Shown: positions 23,937 through 32,932 of the stretch, piece by piece
Layout: every line of letters begins with the position of its first letter
Numbering within the stretch: position 1 is the stretch's first letter
NCBI RefSeq assembly: GCF_001423695.1
Contig: NZ_LMOZ01000003.1
Location: 663,018 to 727,017 of the forward strand
DNA from: Leifsonia sp. Leaf336
GTDB taxonomy: Bacteria > Actinomycetota > Actinomycetes > Actinomycetales > Microbacteriaceae
DNA: 64,000 bases
Direction of reading: 5' to 3'
Notes under the pieces: model-generated
Seen by the model: only the letters and a program-made list of their open reading frames with translations
What the model was told of the DNA's origin: nothing
Database searches by the model: none
Program-made: the position numbers and the translations under genes

Positions 23937-26768
23937 ATGGCGCGGTCGCCTTCCGTCTTCGCGAAGCGCGGTCCGGCGGTCCTCGAGCTGAGGATCCACG
24001 GGATCAAGAACACGCCGCCGGGGGAGATGCTCGGCGTCGCGCCCGGCGACGTGCGCGCCGACCAGGCCGACGAGAACGGCGGCTTCTACGTTCCGACCGT
24101 CGATCCCGTCGACCCTGCCGACCCGGCGGCTCCGCCGACCGTCATCCGTCGCGAGGGCTACTCCTGGGGGATGCTGGCGCGCTACGGCGGCGGGGCGCTG
24201 GTGGCGATCGGGCAGTTCTTCGTGCAGCTCGCCTGGCTGCTCATCCTCCCGTTCGGCCTGTGCAACACCGCCTACTGGACCCGCTTCATCCCCGACCAGA
24301 CGCGGACCGGCGAGTGGCATGCCGGCCGCGGCGCGGCCTCCCTGCGGGTGTTCGCGCTCGGGCTCACCCTGCTCTACGTGTGCGCGCTGGCCTCGGTGGG
24401 CCTAGACCTGATCGGCACGCAGTGCCTAGCCCGGCCGTCGCTGTGCCCCGCCCTCCCCGGCTGGGTGGCCGGTTTCTTCGACGCGCCCGGCTTCGACCAC
24501 CGCGGCATCCGGGTGGCGCTGCTCTCGCTGGTGCCGATCGCGGGCGTCCTCCTCCTGTTCTTCGTCTCGCACAAGGCGCGCACGCGCTACGAGGCCGGGA
24601 TCTTCGGCACCGTCGCGAAGATCCGCACGGCGAGCGACCTCAGCGGTGTCGCCACCGGGCAGCCTGCCGCACCGCGTCGCCCGCTCGCGACCGACGGCTT
24701 CTGGGGGATCACCCGGGTCAAGCTCCCGAGCGAGCTGCTGCACGTGGCTGCCGCCTTCTTCCTCGTCTCGCTGCTGATCGGCTGGGACGGCGTCTTCGGC
24801 TCCTGCGCGCCGGCCGGACTCGACCTCCCGCCCGCGTGCCTCGACCCGGCGACGTCGCCGGTGTTCGCCCGGTGGTGGCTGACCGGCGCGGCGGCGCTCG
24901 CCGCGGTGGGGCTCGTCGTCGTCATCGCGTTCGTCGTGCGGCAGGCCGACACGACCGTCGCCGACCGCGCCGAGCACGCGATGGAGGGCATGGACCCCTC
25001 CGAGCGCGACGAGCGCCGGCACGCGATCATCCGCGCGAAACTGCGGCGCAGGGAGGGCATCGCCGGCTGGATGCTGCTCGCCTCGGCGGCCGTGTACCTC
25101 GTGGTCGCGGTGTCGGTCGCGGTGCCCGATGCGGCCGTGGACCGGCACTCGCCGTCGTTCCTCGGGTTGGTGATCGCGCCCTCCATCATCCTCGGCGTGC
25201 TGCTCGCGATCGCGCTGTCGGGGCTCGGCTGGCGCCGCGGGGTGCCGCGCTGGCTCTCGGTGATCGTGGTGGTGGTCGGCGGCGTCTCGCTGCTCGTCGC
25301 CGTCGTCTCGACGCCGCGCGACCTCCACGTGGCGCCGCTCACCATCACGGCCTACGCGATCGCAGCCCTCTGCGCCGTCTTGCTGGCGGCGTTGGTGATC
25401 TTCTGGCCGATGGGCCGTGGGCGCAGTCACGCGTATCAGGGCTGGCGAGGCACCGGGCCGGGCGTCATCATGCTGCTGTCACTCGGGGCGGCGATGCTGC
25501 TCTCGACCCTGCTCGTGCTCGGCGCCCAGTGCGCGCTCGCCTCGACGGGGTCGAGCCCGGTCTGCCCCCTGACCCCCGGCGGCCTCACCACACCCGTCGC
25601 CTACCGGAACTTCGGCGGGATGGTGCCGGTGCTCGCGGTGCTGCTCGCCGTGTTCGTGCTGGTCGTCGCGCTGCTCCGCATGCGGACGACCCCGCGGCTG
25701 ACGACGCCGGAGACCGTCGGCGGCCGTGCCCTGCGGGAGCCCCTGCGGACGTACCGCGACGGCCGGGTGCCGCAGGTGAAGTCGGCGGGCAAGCTCGACT
25801 TCCGGATGCTGCGCGCCCGGCGCTCCGCCGCGCTGTTCCACCGCGGCGAGCCGGTGCTCGGCGTGCTCGCCGGGCTGCTCGCGCTGGGCGTGATCGTCGC
25901 GATCGCGCTGCCGCAGCCGCTCCGGCCGGCATTGCTCGATCTCGCGCTTCCCGCTCTCGGCCTGATCGCCGTGATCGCTGTGGTCACCATCGCGGAGAAC
26001 GCGCTGACCACGAAGGAGCGCCCGATCGGCGTGATGTGGGACCTGATGTGCTTCCTCCCGCGGGCCGGCCATCCGTTCGGCCCGCCGTGCTACGCCGAGC
26101 GGGTCATCCCCGAGCTGCGCGACCGCATCGTCGCCTGGCTGGAGGCCGACATCGCGCAGGGGGCGGGCGGTGTGGAGGATCGCCGCACGGCCGAGCAGCG
26201 GGCACGGGACGAGCTGCGAGCGCTGACCACCCGGCAGCGCCGCAAGGTCATCGTGAGCGCGCACAGCCTCGGCGGCGTGCTCGCGGTCTCGACGATCTTC
26301 ACGCTCGGCGCCGACACCGTCGACGGCCTCAGGAACGTCGGGCTGCTCACCTACGGCACGCAGTTGCGCGCCTTCTTCGGCCGGTTCTTCCCCGAGCTGT
26401 TCGGTCCGGAGGCGTTGGGCACCCTCCCGAGCCGAGGGCCGTCGCTGTGGAAGCCCGACCCCTGGCTGCGGCAGGTGGTCGAGGACCATCGCACCGATGG
26501 TTCGGGAGGCCGAGACCCGGAGCTGCGCGACAAACCGACCCTCCGCGAGCTGCTGACCCAGCCGGACGGCGAGGTCGCCTGGGTCAACCTCTGGCGCCGC
26601 ACCGACTACCTGGGCTTTCCCGACGCCTCCTTCAAAGACAATGAGATCGACAGGGGGACCGACGAGTTCGGGCCTCCGCTCTACCTCGTCAAGGTCGCCA
26701 CGCACCCGGGCTACCAGGCGTCGTCGCAGTACATGGCAGCGCTGCGGGACCTGATGCGACGGGTGTGA
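23937..26768 (+). CDS. Large polytopic membrane protein with alpha/beta-hydrolase motif
   Basis: The 943-residue protein opens with AVLELRIHGIKNTPPGEML, which looks like the first strand and oxyanion region of an alpha/beta hydrolase. It continues with many hydrophobic segments (perhaps 10-12 helices between residues 75 and 690). Late in the protein, KVIVSAHSLGGVLAVSTIF places a nucleophile-elbow Ser at S777. The hydrolase fold may therefore be split around a membrane domain. A membrane lipase or acyl-transfer role is possible, but I recognise no named family. TATCGT (23925-23930) lies 6 nt before the ATG. Confidence 0.75.
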   Translation: MARSPSVFAKRGPAVLELRIHGIKNTPPGEMLGVAPGDVRADQADENGGFYVPTVDPVDPADPAAPPTVIRREGYSWGMLARYGGGALVAIGQFFVQLAWLLILPFGLCNTAYWTRFIPDQTRTGEWHAGRGAASLRVFALGLTLLYVCALASVGLDLIGTQCLARPSLCPALPGWVAGFFDAPGFDHRGIRVALLSLVPIAGVLLLFFVSHKARTRYEAGIFGTVAKIRTASDLSGVATGQPAAPRRPLATDGFWGITRVKLPSELLHVAAAFFLVSLLIGWDGVFGSCAPAGLDLPPACLDPATSPVFARWWLTGAAALAAVGLVVVIAFVVRQADTTVADRAEHAMEGMDPSERDERRHAIIRAKLRRREGIAGWMLLASAAVYLVVAVSVAVPDAAVDRHSPSFLGLVIAPSIILGVLLAIALSGLGWRRGVPRWLSVIVVVVGGVSLLVAVVSTPRDLHVAPLTITAYAIAALCAVLLAALVIFWPMGRGRSHAYQGWRGTGPGVIMLLSLGAAMLLSTLLVLGAQCALASTGSSPVCPLTPGGLTTPVAYRNFGGMVPVLAVLLAVFVLVVALLRMRTTPRLTTPETVGGRALREPLRTYRDGRVPQVKSAGKLDFRMLRARRSAALFHRGEPVLGVLAGLLALGVIVAIALPQPLRPALLDLALPALGLIAVIAVVTIAENALTTKERPIGVMWDLMCFLPRAGHPFGPPCYAERVIPELRDRIVAWLEADIAQGAGGVEDRRTAEQRARDELRALTTRQRRKVIVSAHSLGGVLAVSTIFTLGADTVDGLRNVGLLTYGTQLRAFFGRFFPELFGPEALGTLPSRGPSLWKPDPWLRQVVEDHRTDGSGGRDPELRDKPTLRELLTQPDGEVAWVNLWRRTDYLGFPDASFKDNEIDRGTDEFGPPLYLVKVATHPGYQASSQYMAALRDLMRRV

Positions 26769-26792
26769 CACAAAAACCGACTGGTGTAAGGT
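26765..26792 (+). promoter_or_regulatory. Promoter of the GH3 beta-glucosidase gene
   Basis: GTGACA (26765-26770), a 16-nt spacer and TAAGGT (26787-26792) form a plausible promoter. It overlaps the stop of the preceding gene and leaves a leader of about 29 nt containing the ribosome site AAGGAGA. Confidence 0.5.
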
Positions 26793-26827
26793 ATTGCCCG
26801 ACCCGCGACCGTCATCGAAGGAGAATC

Positions 26828-29080
26828 ATGGTCGACCGCCTCACCAGCGCATCCGAACTGACCGTCGAAGAGAAGGCGTCGCTCACCAGCGGCCGCAGCT
26901 TCTGGGAGACCGAACCCGTCGACCGCGTCGGCATTCCCTCGCTCTACCTCACCGACGGCCCGCACGGCGTCCGCAAGCAGGCGCAGGGCGGTGACCACCT
27001 CGGCATCGGCGACAGCGTGCCGGCCACCTGCTTCCCGCCCGCCGTCGCCCTCGGCTCGTCGTGGGACGCCGAACTGCTCGAACGCGTCGGCGCGGCGCTC
27101 GGCGAGGAGGCCAAGGCCGAAGGGGTCGGCGTGCTGCTCGGTCCCGGCATCAACATCAAGCGCTCGCCGCTCTGCGGCCGCAACTTCGAGTACCTCTCGG
27201 AGGACCCGATCGTCTCCGGCAGACTCGGCGCGGCGCTGGTGCGCGGCCTCCAGTCGCAGGGTGTCGGCGCCTCCCTCAAGCACTTCGCCGCCAACAACCA
27301 GGAGACCGACCGCCTCCGCGTGAGCGCCGACGTCGACGAGCGGCCGCTGCGCGAGATCTACCTTCGCGGCTTCCAGCACGTGGTCGAGCAGACCCAGCCC
27401 TGGACGGTCATGTGCTCCTACAACCGCATCAACGGCGTCTACGCCAGTGAAGACCCGTGGCTGCTCACCTCCGTGCTGCGCGACGAGTGGGGCTTCGAGG
27501 GTCTCGTGGTCTCCGACTGGGGCGCCGTCAACGACCGCGTGAGCGCGCTCGTCGCGGGCCTCGACCTCGAGATGCCGTCGAGCGGAGGCGTCACCGACGC
27601 GCAGCTGGTCGCCGCCGTGCGCGACGGCTCGCTCGCCGAGTCCGTGCTCGACACCGCGGCGGACCGCGTCATCGACCTGGTCGAGAAGGCGCTCGCCGGA
27701 GCGGACGCCGACGCGACGTACGACGCCGAGGCGCACCACGCGCTCGCCCGGGAGGTCGCCGGCCGCAGCATCGTCCTGCTCAAGAACGACGGCGTGCTGC
27801 CGCTCTCCACCGCTGGCGGCCGCTCGATCGCGGTCGTCGGCGAGTTCGCCCGCACGCCGCGGTACCAGGGCGCAGGCTCCTCCCAGATCGTCCCGACCCG
27901 CCTCGACAACGCGCTCGACGAGATCAGGGCGCTCGCGGGCGACGCGACGGTGACCTTCGCCCCCGGCTACGCTCTCGGCGACGCCGTCGCCGATGTAGCC
28001 GCTCTCACCGCGGAGGCGGTCGCCGCGGCCGCAGCCGCCGACGACGTCGTGGTCTTCGTCGGCCTCCCGGGTGAGGACGAGTCGGAGGGCTTCGACCGCG
28101 AGCACCTCGAGCTGCCTTCCGCCCAGACCGCGCTGCTGGAGGCCGTGATCGCCGCCAACCCGCGGGTGACCGTCGTGCTGTCCAACGGCGGCGTCGTGCG
28201 GGTCTCGGGCTGGGCCGACCGGGTGCGCGCCATCGTGGAGGGCTGGCTGCTCGGGCAGGCCGGCGGTGGCGCGATTGCCGACGTGCTGTTCGGCGTCGTC
28301 AACCCGTCCGGCCGCCTCGCGGAGAGCATCCCCGTGCGCATCGAGGACACCGCGTCGTACCTCAACTTCCCGGGCGAGAAGGGCCATGTCCGCTACGGCG
28401 AGGGCCTGTTCGTGGGCTACCGCGACTTCGACGCCCGGGGGGCGGCCGTCAGCTTCCCGTTCGGTCACGGCCTCTCGTACACGACCTTTGCGTTCGGCGC
28501 ACCGACCGCGATCCCGGCGGCCGACGGCGGCATCCGCGTGTCGGTGGAGGTCACCAACACCGGCGACCGCGACGGCCGGGAGGTCGTGCAGGTCTACGTG
28601 TCGGTCCCGGCCTCCCGCGTGCAGCGCCCGGTGCGGGAGCTCAAGGGCTTCGCGAACGTCGCCGTGGCGGCCGGAGCGACGGAGACGGTCGTCGTCGACC
28701 TGCCGGCGTCCGACCTGGCGTACTACGACACCGAACTCGGCGGCTGGTCGCTCGAGGGCGCCGATTACGTGGTGGAGGTCGGGGCATCGTCCCGCGACCT
28801 CCGCGGCTCCGCCACCGTCACCCTGGCGGGCGACGGGCGCACCGCGCCGCTCACCGTCGACTCGACCCTCGGCGAATGGCTCGAGCACCCGGTGGGAGGC
28901 CCGATCCTGATGGCGGCGCTGGCCCAGAGCGCGGAGGCCGAGGGCATGGGCGCCATGCTGGCCGACCCGGGCCTGCGCCGGATGGCCGAGTCCATCCCGC
29001 TGATCCGCGCGGCGGCGTTCCCCGGCAGCCCGGTCACCCGCGAGCAGCTTGACCAGCTGGTGGCCGCGACGAACGGCTAG
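26828..29080 (+). CDS. Beta-glucosidase, glycoside hydrolase family 3
   Basis: The 750-residue enzyme has the three GH3 parts: an N-terminal barrel (about 1-300) with nucleophile D230 in GLVVSDWGAVNDR, a C-terminal alpha/beta sandwich (about 310-530) with the likely acid/base region GLPGEDESEGFDRE, and a fibronectin-like domain (about 590-665; NTGDRDGREVVQVYVS). A further 75-residue helical tail follows. No signal peptide is present, so cytosolic hydrolysis of beta-glucosides is expected. AAGGAGA precedes the ATG; the frame extends upstream to 26765 without support. Confidence 0.92.
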   Translation: MVDRLTSASELTVEEKASLTSGRSFWETEPVDRVGIPSLYLTDGPHGVRKQAQGGDHLGIGDSVPATCFPPAVALGSSWDAELLERVGAALGEEAKAEGVGVLLGPGINIKRSPLCGRNFEYLSEDPIVSGRLGAALVRGLQSQGVGASLKHFAANNQETDRLRVSADVDERPLREIYLRGFQHVVEQTQPWTVMCSYNRINGVYASEDPWLLTSVLRDEWGFEGLVVSDWGAVNDRVSALVAGLDLEMPSSGGVTDAQLVAAVRDGSLAESVLDTAADRVIDLVEKALAGADADATYDAEAHHALAREVAGRSIVLLKNDGVLPLSTAGGRSIAVVGEFARTPRYQGAGSSQIVPTRLDNALDEIRALAGDATVTFAPGYALGDAVADVAALTAEAVAAAAAADDVVVFVGLPGEDESEGFDREHLELPSAQTALLEAVIAANPRVTVVLSNGGVVRVSGWADRVRAIVEGWLLGQAGGGAIADVLFGVVNPSGRLAESIPVRIEDTASYLNFPGEKGHVRYGEGLFVGYRDFDARGAAVSFPFGHGLSYTTFAFGAPTAIPAADGGIRVSVEVTNTGDRDGREVVQVYVSVPASRVQRPVRELKGFANVAVAAGATETVVVDLPASDLAYYDTELGGWSLEGADYVVEVGASSRDLRGSATVTLAGDGRTAPLTVDSTLGEWLEHPVGGPILMAALAQSAEAEGMGAMLADPGLRRMAESIPLIRAAAFPGSPVTREQLDQLVAATNG

Positions 29081-29107
29081 CGTACGCCCCTTTGCGGCAC
29101 GGTGAAG

Positions 29108-29127
29108 CCCCTTGCGAGAGCGAGGGG
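29108..29127 (+). terminator. Hairpin after the beta-glucosidase gene
   Basis: CCCCTTGC (29108-29115) pairs with GCGAGGGG (29120-29127), one T:G wobble, around a GAGA loop, 28 nt after the stop. It has a stable tetraloop-like shape but no U-tract. Confidence 0.5.
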
Positions 29128-29176
29128 ATTCGGCGTTCTGTGGCGGCATGACGTCGTACAGCGAGGAGGGCAGGCC

Positions 29177-29443
29177 ATGAGCGACACCAGCGGGCTTCCG
29201 AACACCGACCAGCAGGGCGTCCCCGCAGAGGACGACCCGGAACGGTTCGAGCAGGGCGCCAACGCCGCCGGCGACGGCGACGGCGACGGCGACGAGCGTG
29301 ACGCCCAGGCCGCGGAACCGGCCGAGACCGAGCAGGGACAGGGGGAGGACGAGGGCGGCGCCGTGCCGCCTCCCGCCGACTTCGACCCGGCCCAGCAGCC
29401 GTCGAACCCCGACATGGTCAAGAACGTCGAGCCCCCGGACTGA
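29177..29443 (+). CDS. Small acidic, probably disordered protein
   Basis: The 88-residue product from ATG 29177 (preceded by GAGGAGGGCAGGCC) is rich in Asp, Glu, Gly, Ala and Pro. Residues about 33-41 are a GDGDGDGDE run from four GGCGAC hexamers, a likely slippage site. It ends PSNPDMVKNVEPPD. There is no membrane segment. Similar short acidic proteins are common in Microbacteriaceae, but I know no function. The frame upstream of 29177 (from 29102) lacks a ribosome site. Confidence 0.6.
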   Translation: MSDTSGLPNTDQQGVPAEDDPERFEQGANAAGDGDGDGDERDAQAAEPAETEQGQGEDEGGAVPPPADFDPAQQPSNPDMVKNVEPPD

Positions 29444-29491
29444 TGAGCCCGCGAGCGATCCGCGAGTGAGTCCGGGCGTTCGCCCCAGGTT

Positions 29492-29526
29492 GCGGCCCCG
29501 TCCCTCTCATCCCGGGGCGGGGCCGC
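29492..29526. terminator. Bidirectional terminator-like hairpin
   Basis: GCGGCCCCG (29492-29500) pairs perfectly with CGGGGCCGC (29518-29526) across a 17-nt loop. It lies between the convergent genes ending at 29443 (+) and 29536 (-). Confidence 0.55.
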
Positions 29527-29535
29527 TGCATGTCC

Positions 29536-29736
29536 TCAGCGCGTGCCCGAGTTCCGGTTCCCGTACATCCACACGGCGCCGACGGCGAGTCCGGCCAGCA
29601 GCATCCCGATCCCGATGCCGAGGATCGGCGCGTCTCCACTGCGCGGCACGATCAGCCCGATCAGGAACAGCACCGCACCGAGGTTGAGCAGCACGGCGGC
29701 CACCCAGCCGAGCGTCCTGCGCAGCGCTGCGTTCAT
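29536..29736 (-). CDS. Small two-helix membrane protein
   Basis: The 66-residue product has two membrane helices (LGWVAAVLLNLGAVLFLIGLI and GIGIGMLLAGLAVGAVWM) and a short positively charged end. On the minus strand TACGAT lies 7 nt before the ATG at 29736, so leaderless transcription is likely; the longer frame up to 30099 overlaps the next gene and is rejected. Function is unknown. Confidence 0.6.
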   Translation of the reverse strand: MNAALRRTLGWVAAVLLNLGAVLFLIGLIVPRSGDAPILGIGIGMLLAGLAVGAVWMYGNRNSGTR

Positions 29737-29792
29737 TCCCGGTATCGTAGCCCGCTGCGCTGCGGGCGACGTGTGCGCCAGGTCGCCCGAGT

Positions 29793-30092
29793 TCAGGCCT
29801 CGCCCTGGTTGCCCGTGGTGGCGGGCTCCTCGTCGAGAGCCTCGTTGATCAGCGCGGCGACGAGGAACCTCCAGTCGGAGCCCTCGTGCAGCGTCTCGGC
29901 GTACCCGAGCGGGATGGCGCCGAAGACCGGTTCGTGCTCTTCGCCTTCGACCGACACCCGCACGAGACGCCCGAGCTCCGCGTGCGATTCGTCGAGGACG
30001 ACCCACTGCCCTGGCGCCTTCTTCTCGATGTGGAAGATGCGCTCGCGGTACGGGTAACGGACGCTCGACATCTCGAGTTCGCTGGCGGACAT
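29793..30092 (-). CDS. Conserved hypothetical protein, 99 residues
   Basis: The product is soluble and mixed alpha/beta: VRYPYRERIFHIEKKAPGQWVVLDESHAELGRL, then VFGAIPLGYAETLHEGSDWRFLVAALINEALDEE. The ATG at 30092 is preceded by GAAGGGATGAGCG, giving a ribosome site; an internal Met at residue 8 is an alternative. I do not recognise the family. It is divergent from the cupin gene. Confidence 0.6.
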   Translation of the reverse strand: MSASELEMSSVRYPYRERIFHIEKKAPGQWVVLDESHAELGRLVRVSVEGEEHEPVFGAIPLGYAETLHEGSDWRFLVAALINEALDEEPATTGNQGEA

Positions 30093-30183
30093 CGCTCATC
30101 CCTTCCGTCGGTGGACGCTCTCAGCATGCATCCAACGCCCGAAGGGCTGTCCTTGGCAAGATCCGGCCTTCTAGGCTGGCGTC

Positions 30184-30555
30184 ATGAGCGGCACTGTCTA
30201 CAACCTCCTCGAAGCGTTCGCCCTCGTGCCCGAGCCGTGGCAGCCGCACCGGCTGACCAGCGTCAACGACTACGACGTCAAGGTCGCCCGGCTGCGCGGC
30301 GAGTTCATCTGGCACACGCATCCCGACACCGACGAGCTGTTCCTGGTGGTGTCGGGCCGCCTGACCATCGGCCTGCGCGACGGCGACGTGGAGCTCGGCC
30401 CGAACGACGTCTTCGTCGTGCCGAAGGGCGTCGAGCACCGGCCCCGCGCCGACGAAGAGGCGCTGGTCGTCATGGTCGAGCCGAAGGGCACCGTGAACAC
30501 CGGCGACCAGCCCGGCGAGCGGACAAGCGAACTGCGCGAGCTGCCCGGCGACTAG
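30184..30555 (+). CDS. Cupin-domain protein
   Basis: This 123-residue single-domain cupin has the first metal-binding motif FIWHTHPDTDELFLVVSGRL (His, His, Glu) and the second motif around VPKGVEHRPRADEEALVVMVEP (His). The end carries a Gly/Glu-rich tail. Such proteins bind divalent metal and act as small isomerases, dioxygenases or sensors; the exact role is not visible. TAGGCT (30172-30177) lies 6 nt before the ATG. Confidence 0.85.
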   Translation: MSGTVYNLLEAFALVPEPWQPHRLTSVNDYDVKVARLRGEFIWHTHPDTDELFLVVSGRLTIGLRDGDVELGPNDVFVVPKGVEHRPRADEEALVVMVEPKGTVNTGDQPGERTSELRELPGD

Positions 30556-30586
30556 GGCGTGCCGCTGAACCGCTCGTGTTCGTTCG

Positions 30587-31360
30587 TCATCGCCATGCGC
30601 GGACACGGTGGATGGTGGCGGTCTTGGGGTAGTCTCCGCCGGGTGGTCCGATCTCGAACAGATCGATCATGAGAAAGAGCGGATAGTCGGGAGCCTGGGC
30701 GACACGTCGCAGCGCGCGGCCTTCACATCCGATGATGGTCTCGCCGTCTCCCCAGATGACGGTCCAGGTGTGCGGCGAGCAAGCGTCCACCGGGACCGTG
30801 ACGTCGATCATGTCTGTGGTGAGGTCAGGGTCGTGGTGTGCCTTGACTCCTGTGCGGACGACCGTGGTCTTGCCGACCGCGACGGCGTCGATCTCGAAGA
30901 TGCAGATCTCGCCGGACTCTGCCGGGGATCGATGCTCCGTCCCGACAAGCCACGCCGCGACCATGCAGTTCGTGTCTCGGCTTGCGGACACCGTGATCTC
31001 CACTCGCCCACGCGAGGGCGTGAACAGGAGTCGGCGTGGTGTCTCGGTGCGGACATCGAGATCGACTCGGTGGCGATGCGTCCCCACTGGCGATCCGACC
31101 GGCCCGGAGAACACACCTGTCTGCAGGTTGGAGACACGCAGAGGAGCATCTTCGACCCGCCAATCCGGCTGATCGACGTCGATCCGCAACTCGATCCCGC
31201 CCGGGACGATCGCGTATCGCGCACGCGCACGCTCGGGAGTCGTCCACTGCGGCAGATAACTCGCAACCCATTTCTCCACGCTCAGCCCCGAGCTGAAGTC
31301 GTCCTCGAAATCCGGCTCACGGACCGGTGCGGCGGGAAGACTCTCCGGAATCGGCGACAT
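30587..31360 (-). CDS. Glycoside hydrolase family 16-like jelly-roll protein
   Basis: The 257-residue protein looks like a concanavalin-type beta-sandwich: FEDDFSSGLSVEKWVASYLPQW at the start, then GIELRIDVDQPDW, ETPRRLLFTPSRGRVEITV, and SGEICIFEIDAVAVG. The last aligns with the GH16 catalytic EIDIxE motif, but the middle acid is Cys (E-I-C-I-F-E), so catalysis may be changed. There is no signal peptide, unusual for a glucanase. It follows the HAD gene by 11 nt and is probably co-transcribed with it. Confidence 0.65.
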   Translation of the reverse strand: MSPIPESLPAAPVREPDFEDDFSSGLSVEKWVASYLPQWTTPERARARYAIVPGGIELRIDVDQPDWRVEDAPLRVSNLQTGVFSGPVGSPVGTHRHRVDLDVRTETPRRLLFTPSRGRVEITVSASRDTNCMVAAWLVGTEHRSPAESGEICIFEIDAVAVGKTTVVRTGVKAHHDPDLTTDMIDVTVPVDACSPHTWTVIWGDGETIIGCEGRALRRVAQAPDYPLFLMIDLFEIGPPGGDYPKTATIHRVRAWR

Positions 31361-31371
31361 GAGAGGAGCGC

Positions 31372-32022
31372 TTACAGCACGCCGTCGAGCGCGGCGAGCA
31401 GCGCAGCAGGGCCGTCGTGGACCGCCTGCGCGCCGGCGCCGAGCAGCTCGGCCGCGCCGACCCCGCCGCACAGCACGCCCACCGACCGGATGCGTGCCCG
31501 GGCGGCGGCGGCCATGTCCCACACCGAGTCGCCGACCATGAGCGCGTCGGAGGGCGTCGCGTCCGCGCGGCGCAGGGCGACCTCCAGGATGCCGGGATCG
31601 GGCTTGGCCGTCTCGACGTCGTCGGCCGAGGTCACGGCGTGGATCGCGTCGTCGGCGTCGAGGGCCTCGCGCAGCAGCGCCAGCTCGTCCTCGGGCGCAG
31701 AGGTCGCGAGCACCACCCGCACGCCGCGCGCCGCGATCGCCCGCAGCAGGCCGGCAGCGCCGTCGAAGGCGCGCAGCCGCGGAGCAAGCGCGCGGTAGTG
31801 CTCGCTGTGGAGCGCCTTCGCACGCTCGTTCCAGGCCTCGTCGCGCTCACCGGCGACGCTGCGCAGCAGCCGGGCGGAGTCCTGGCCGATCGCGCGGTGG
31901 ATGCGCCACGCGTCCACGGCGGTGTCGAGGTCGGCGAACGCGCGCTGCCACGCGTCGACATGGAGGTAGTTCGAGTCGACGAGGGTCCCGTCGACGTCGA
32001 AGAGCACGGTGGTGAGGGTCAT
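31372..32022 (-). CDS. HAD-superfamily phosphatase (beta-phosphoglucomutase/phosphoglycolate-like)
   Basis: The 216-residue protein has the HAD motifs: DVDGTLVDSN with the nucleophile Asp near residue 10, LATSAPEDE (motif II), the Lys in ETAKPDPGILEVAL (motif III) and MVGDSVWDMAAA (motif IV). The helical cap lies between about 15 and 90. It dephosphorylates a small phosphate ester, perhaps a sugar phosphate, given the linked GH16-like gene. ATG 32022 follows GGGAGG on the minus strand; the much longer frame to 32553 overlaps the divergent SDR gene. Confidence 0.88.
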   Translation of the reverse strand: MTLTTVLFDVDGTLVDSNYLHVDAWQRAFADLDTAVDAWRIHRAIGQDSARLLRSVAGERDEAWNERAKALHSEHYRALAPRLRAFDGAAGLLRAIAARGVRVVLATSAPEDELALLREALDADDAIHAVTSADDVETAKPDPGILEVALRRADATPSDALMVGDSVWDMAAAARARIRSVGVLCGGVGAAELLGAGAQAVHDGPAALLAALDGVL

Positions 32023-32098
32023 GCCTCCCGGTCTACACCCGGTCTGCGCAGACGCCACCCGGGGCACCCCCTTGTCAGGAGCGCGAGCCGGGCGGACC

Positions 32099-32926
32099 AT
32101 GCCCCGCATGGCCGAGAACCGACGTCCCGAACTGACCGACCCCCGCACCGCGATCGTGACCGGATCCGACTCCGGCATCGGGAGGGCGACGGCGATCGCC
32201 CTCGCCCGGGCAGGGCTCGACGTCGGCGTCACCTGGCACTCCGACGAGGAGGGTGCGGAGGAGACCGCGCGCTTGGTGCGGGCCGAGGGCCGCCGGACCG
32301 CGGTGACCCGGCTCGACACCACGGACGCGCCGGCCTGCGCCGACGTCGTCGACGCGCTCGCCGACGAGCTCGGCGGCTGCGACGTGTTCGTGAACAACGC
32401 CGGTCTGAACGGCGGCCCCGCGTTCTTCGACACCGACTGGGACACCTGGCGGACGACGCTGCTGGCCGACCTCGACGGCCCCTTCGCGTGCATCCAGCGC
32501 ATCGCGCGACGGATGGTGGCGGCCGGGCGCGGCGGGCGCATCATCGGGGTCACGAGCGTGCACGAGCACCAGCCGCGAGTGGGCTCGGCCGCCTACGACG
32601 CCGCCAAGCACGGGCTCGGCGGCCTGCTCAAGACGCTCGCGCTCGAACTGGGCGAGTACGGGATCACGTCCAACGCGGTCGCACCCGGCGAGATCGAGAC
32701 GCCGATGAACGACGCGGAGGACGTGGACCCGCACGGTGTGCACCGCCCCGGGATCCCGCTCGGTCGGCCGGGTGCGCCGGAGGAGGTCGCGGCCGTCATC
32801 GCGTTCCTGGCCTCGCCCGCGGCCTCCTATGTCACGGGCGCCTCCTGGACCGTCGACGGCGGGATGCTGCAGATGGGGCCGCAGGCCGGCTCGCACCTCA
32901 CGTCCGACGACTGGCGGCGCGCGTGA
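32099..32926 (+). CDS. Short-chain dehydrogenase/reductase (SDR)
   Basis: The 275-residue SDR has the cofactor motif TGSDSGIGRA, NNAG, the catalytic Ser in GVTSVHEHQPRVGSAAYDAAKHG with Tyr and Lys, and a C-terminal SPAASYVTGASWTVDGGM. The sequence around GVTSVHEHQP resembles diacetyl reductase/sugar dehydrogenase-like SDRs, but the substrate is open. An ATG at 32108 (MAENRRPELT) is an equally good start. It is divergent from the HAD gene. Confidence 0.85.
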   Translation: MPRMAENRRPELTDPRTAIVTGSDSGIGRATAIALARAGLDVGVTWHSDEEGAEETARLVRAEGRRTAVTRLDTTDAPACADVVDALADELGGCDVFVNNAGLNGGPAFFDTDWDTWRTTLLADLDGPFACIQRIARRMVAAGRGGRIIGVTSVHEHQPRVGSAAYDAAKHGLGGLLKTLALELGEYGITSNAVAPGEIETPMNDAEDVDPHGVHRPGIPLGRPGAPEEVAAVIAFLASPAASYVTGASWTVDGGMLQMGPQAGSHLTSDDWRRA

Positions 32927-32932
32927 ACGCGG

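Noticed and set aside
26711-29149. 812-codon minus-strand frame opposite the beta-glucosidase
   Set aside because: It is an antisense shadow of a well-defined GH3 gene in GC-rich DNA.
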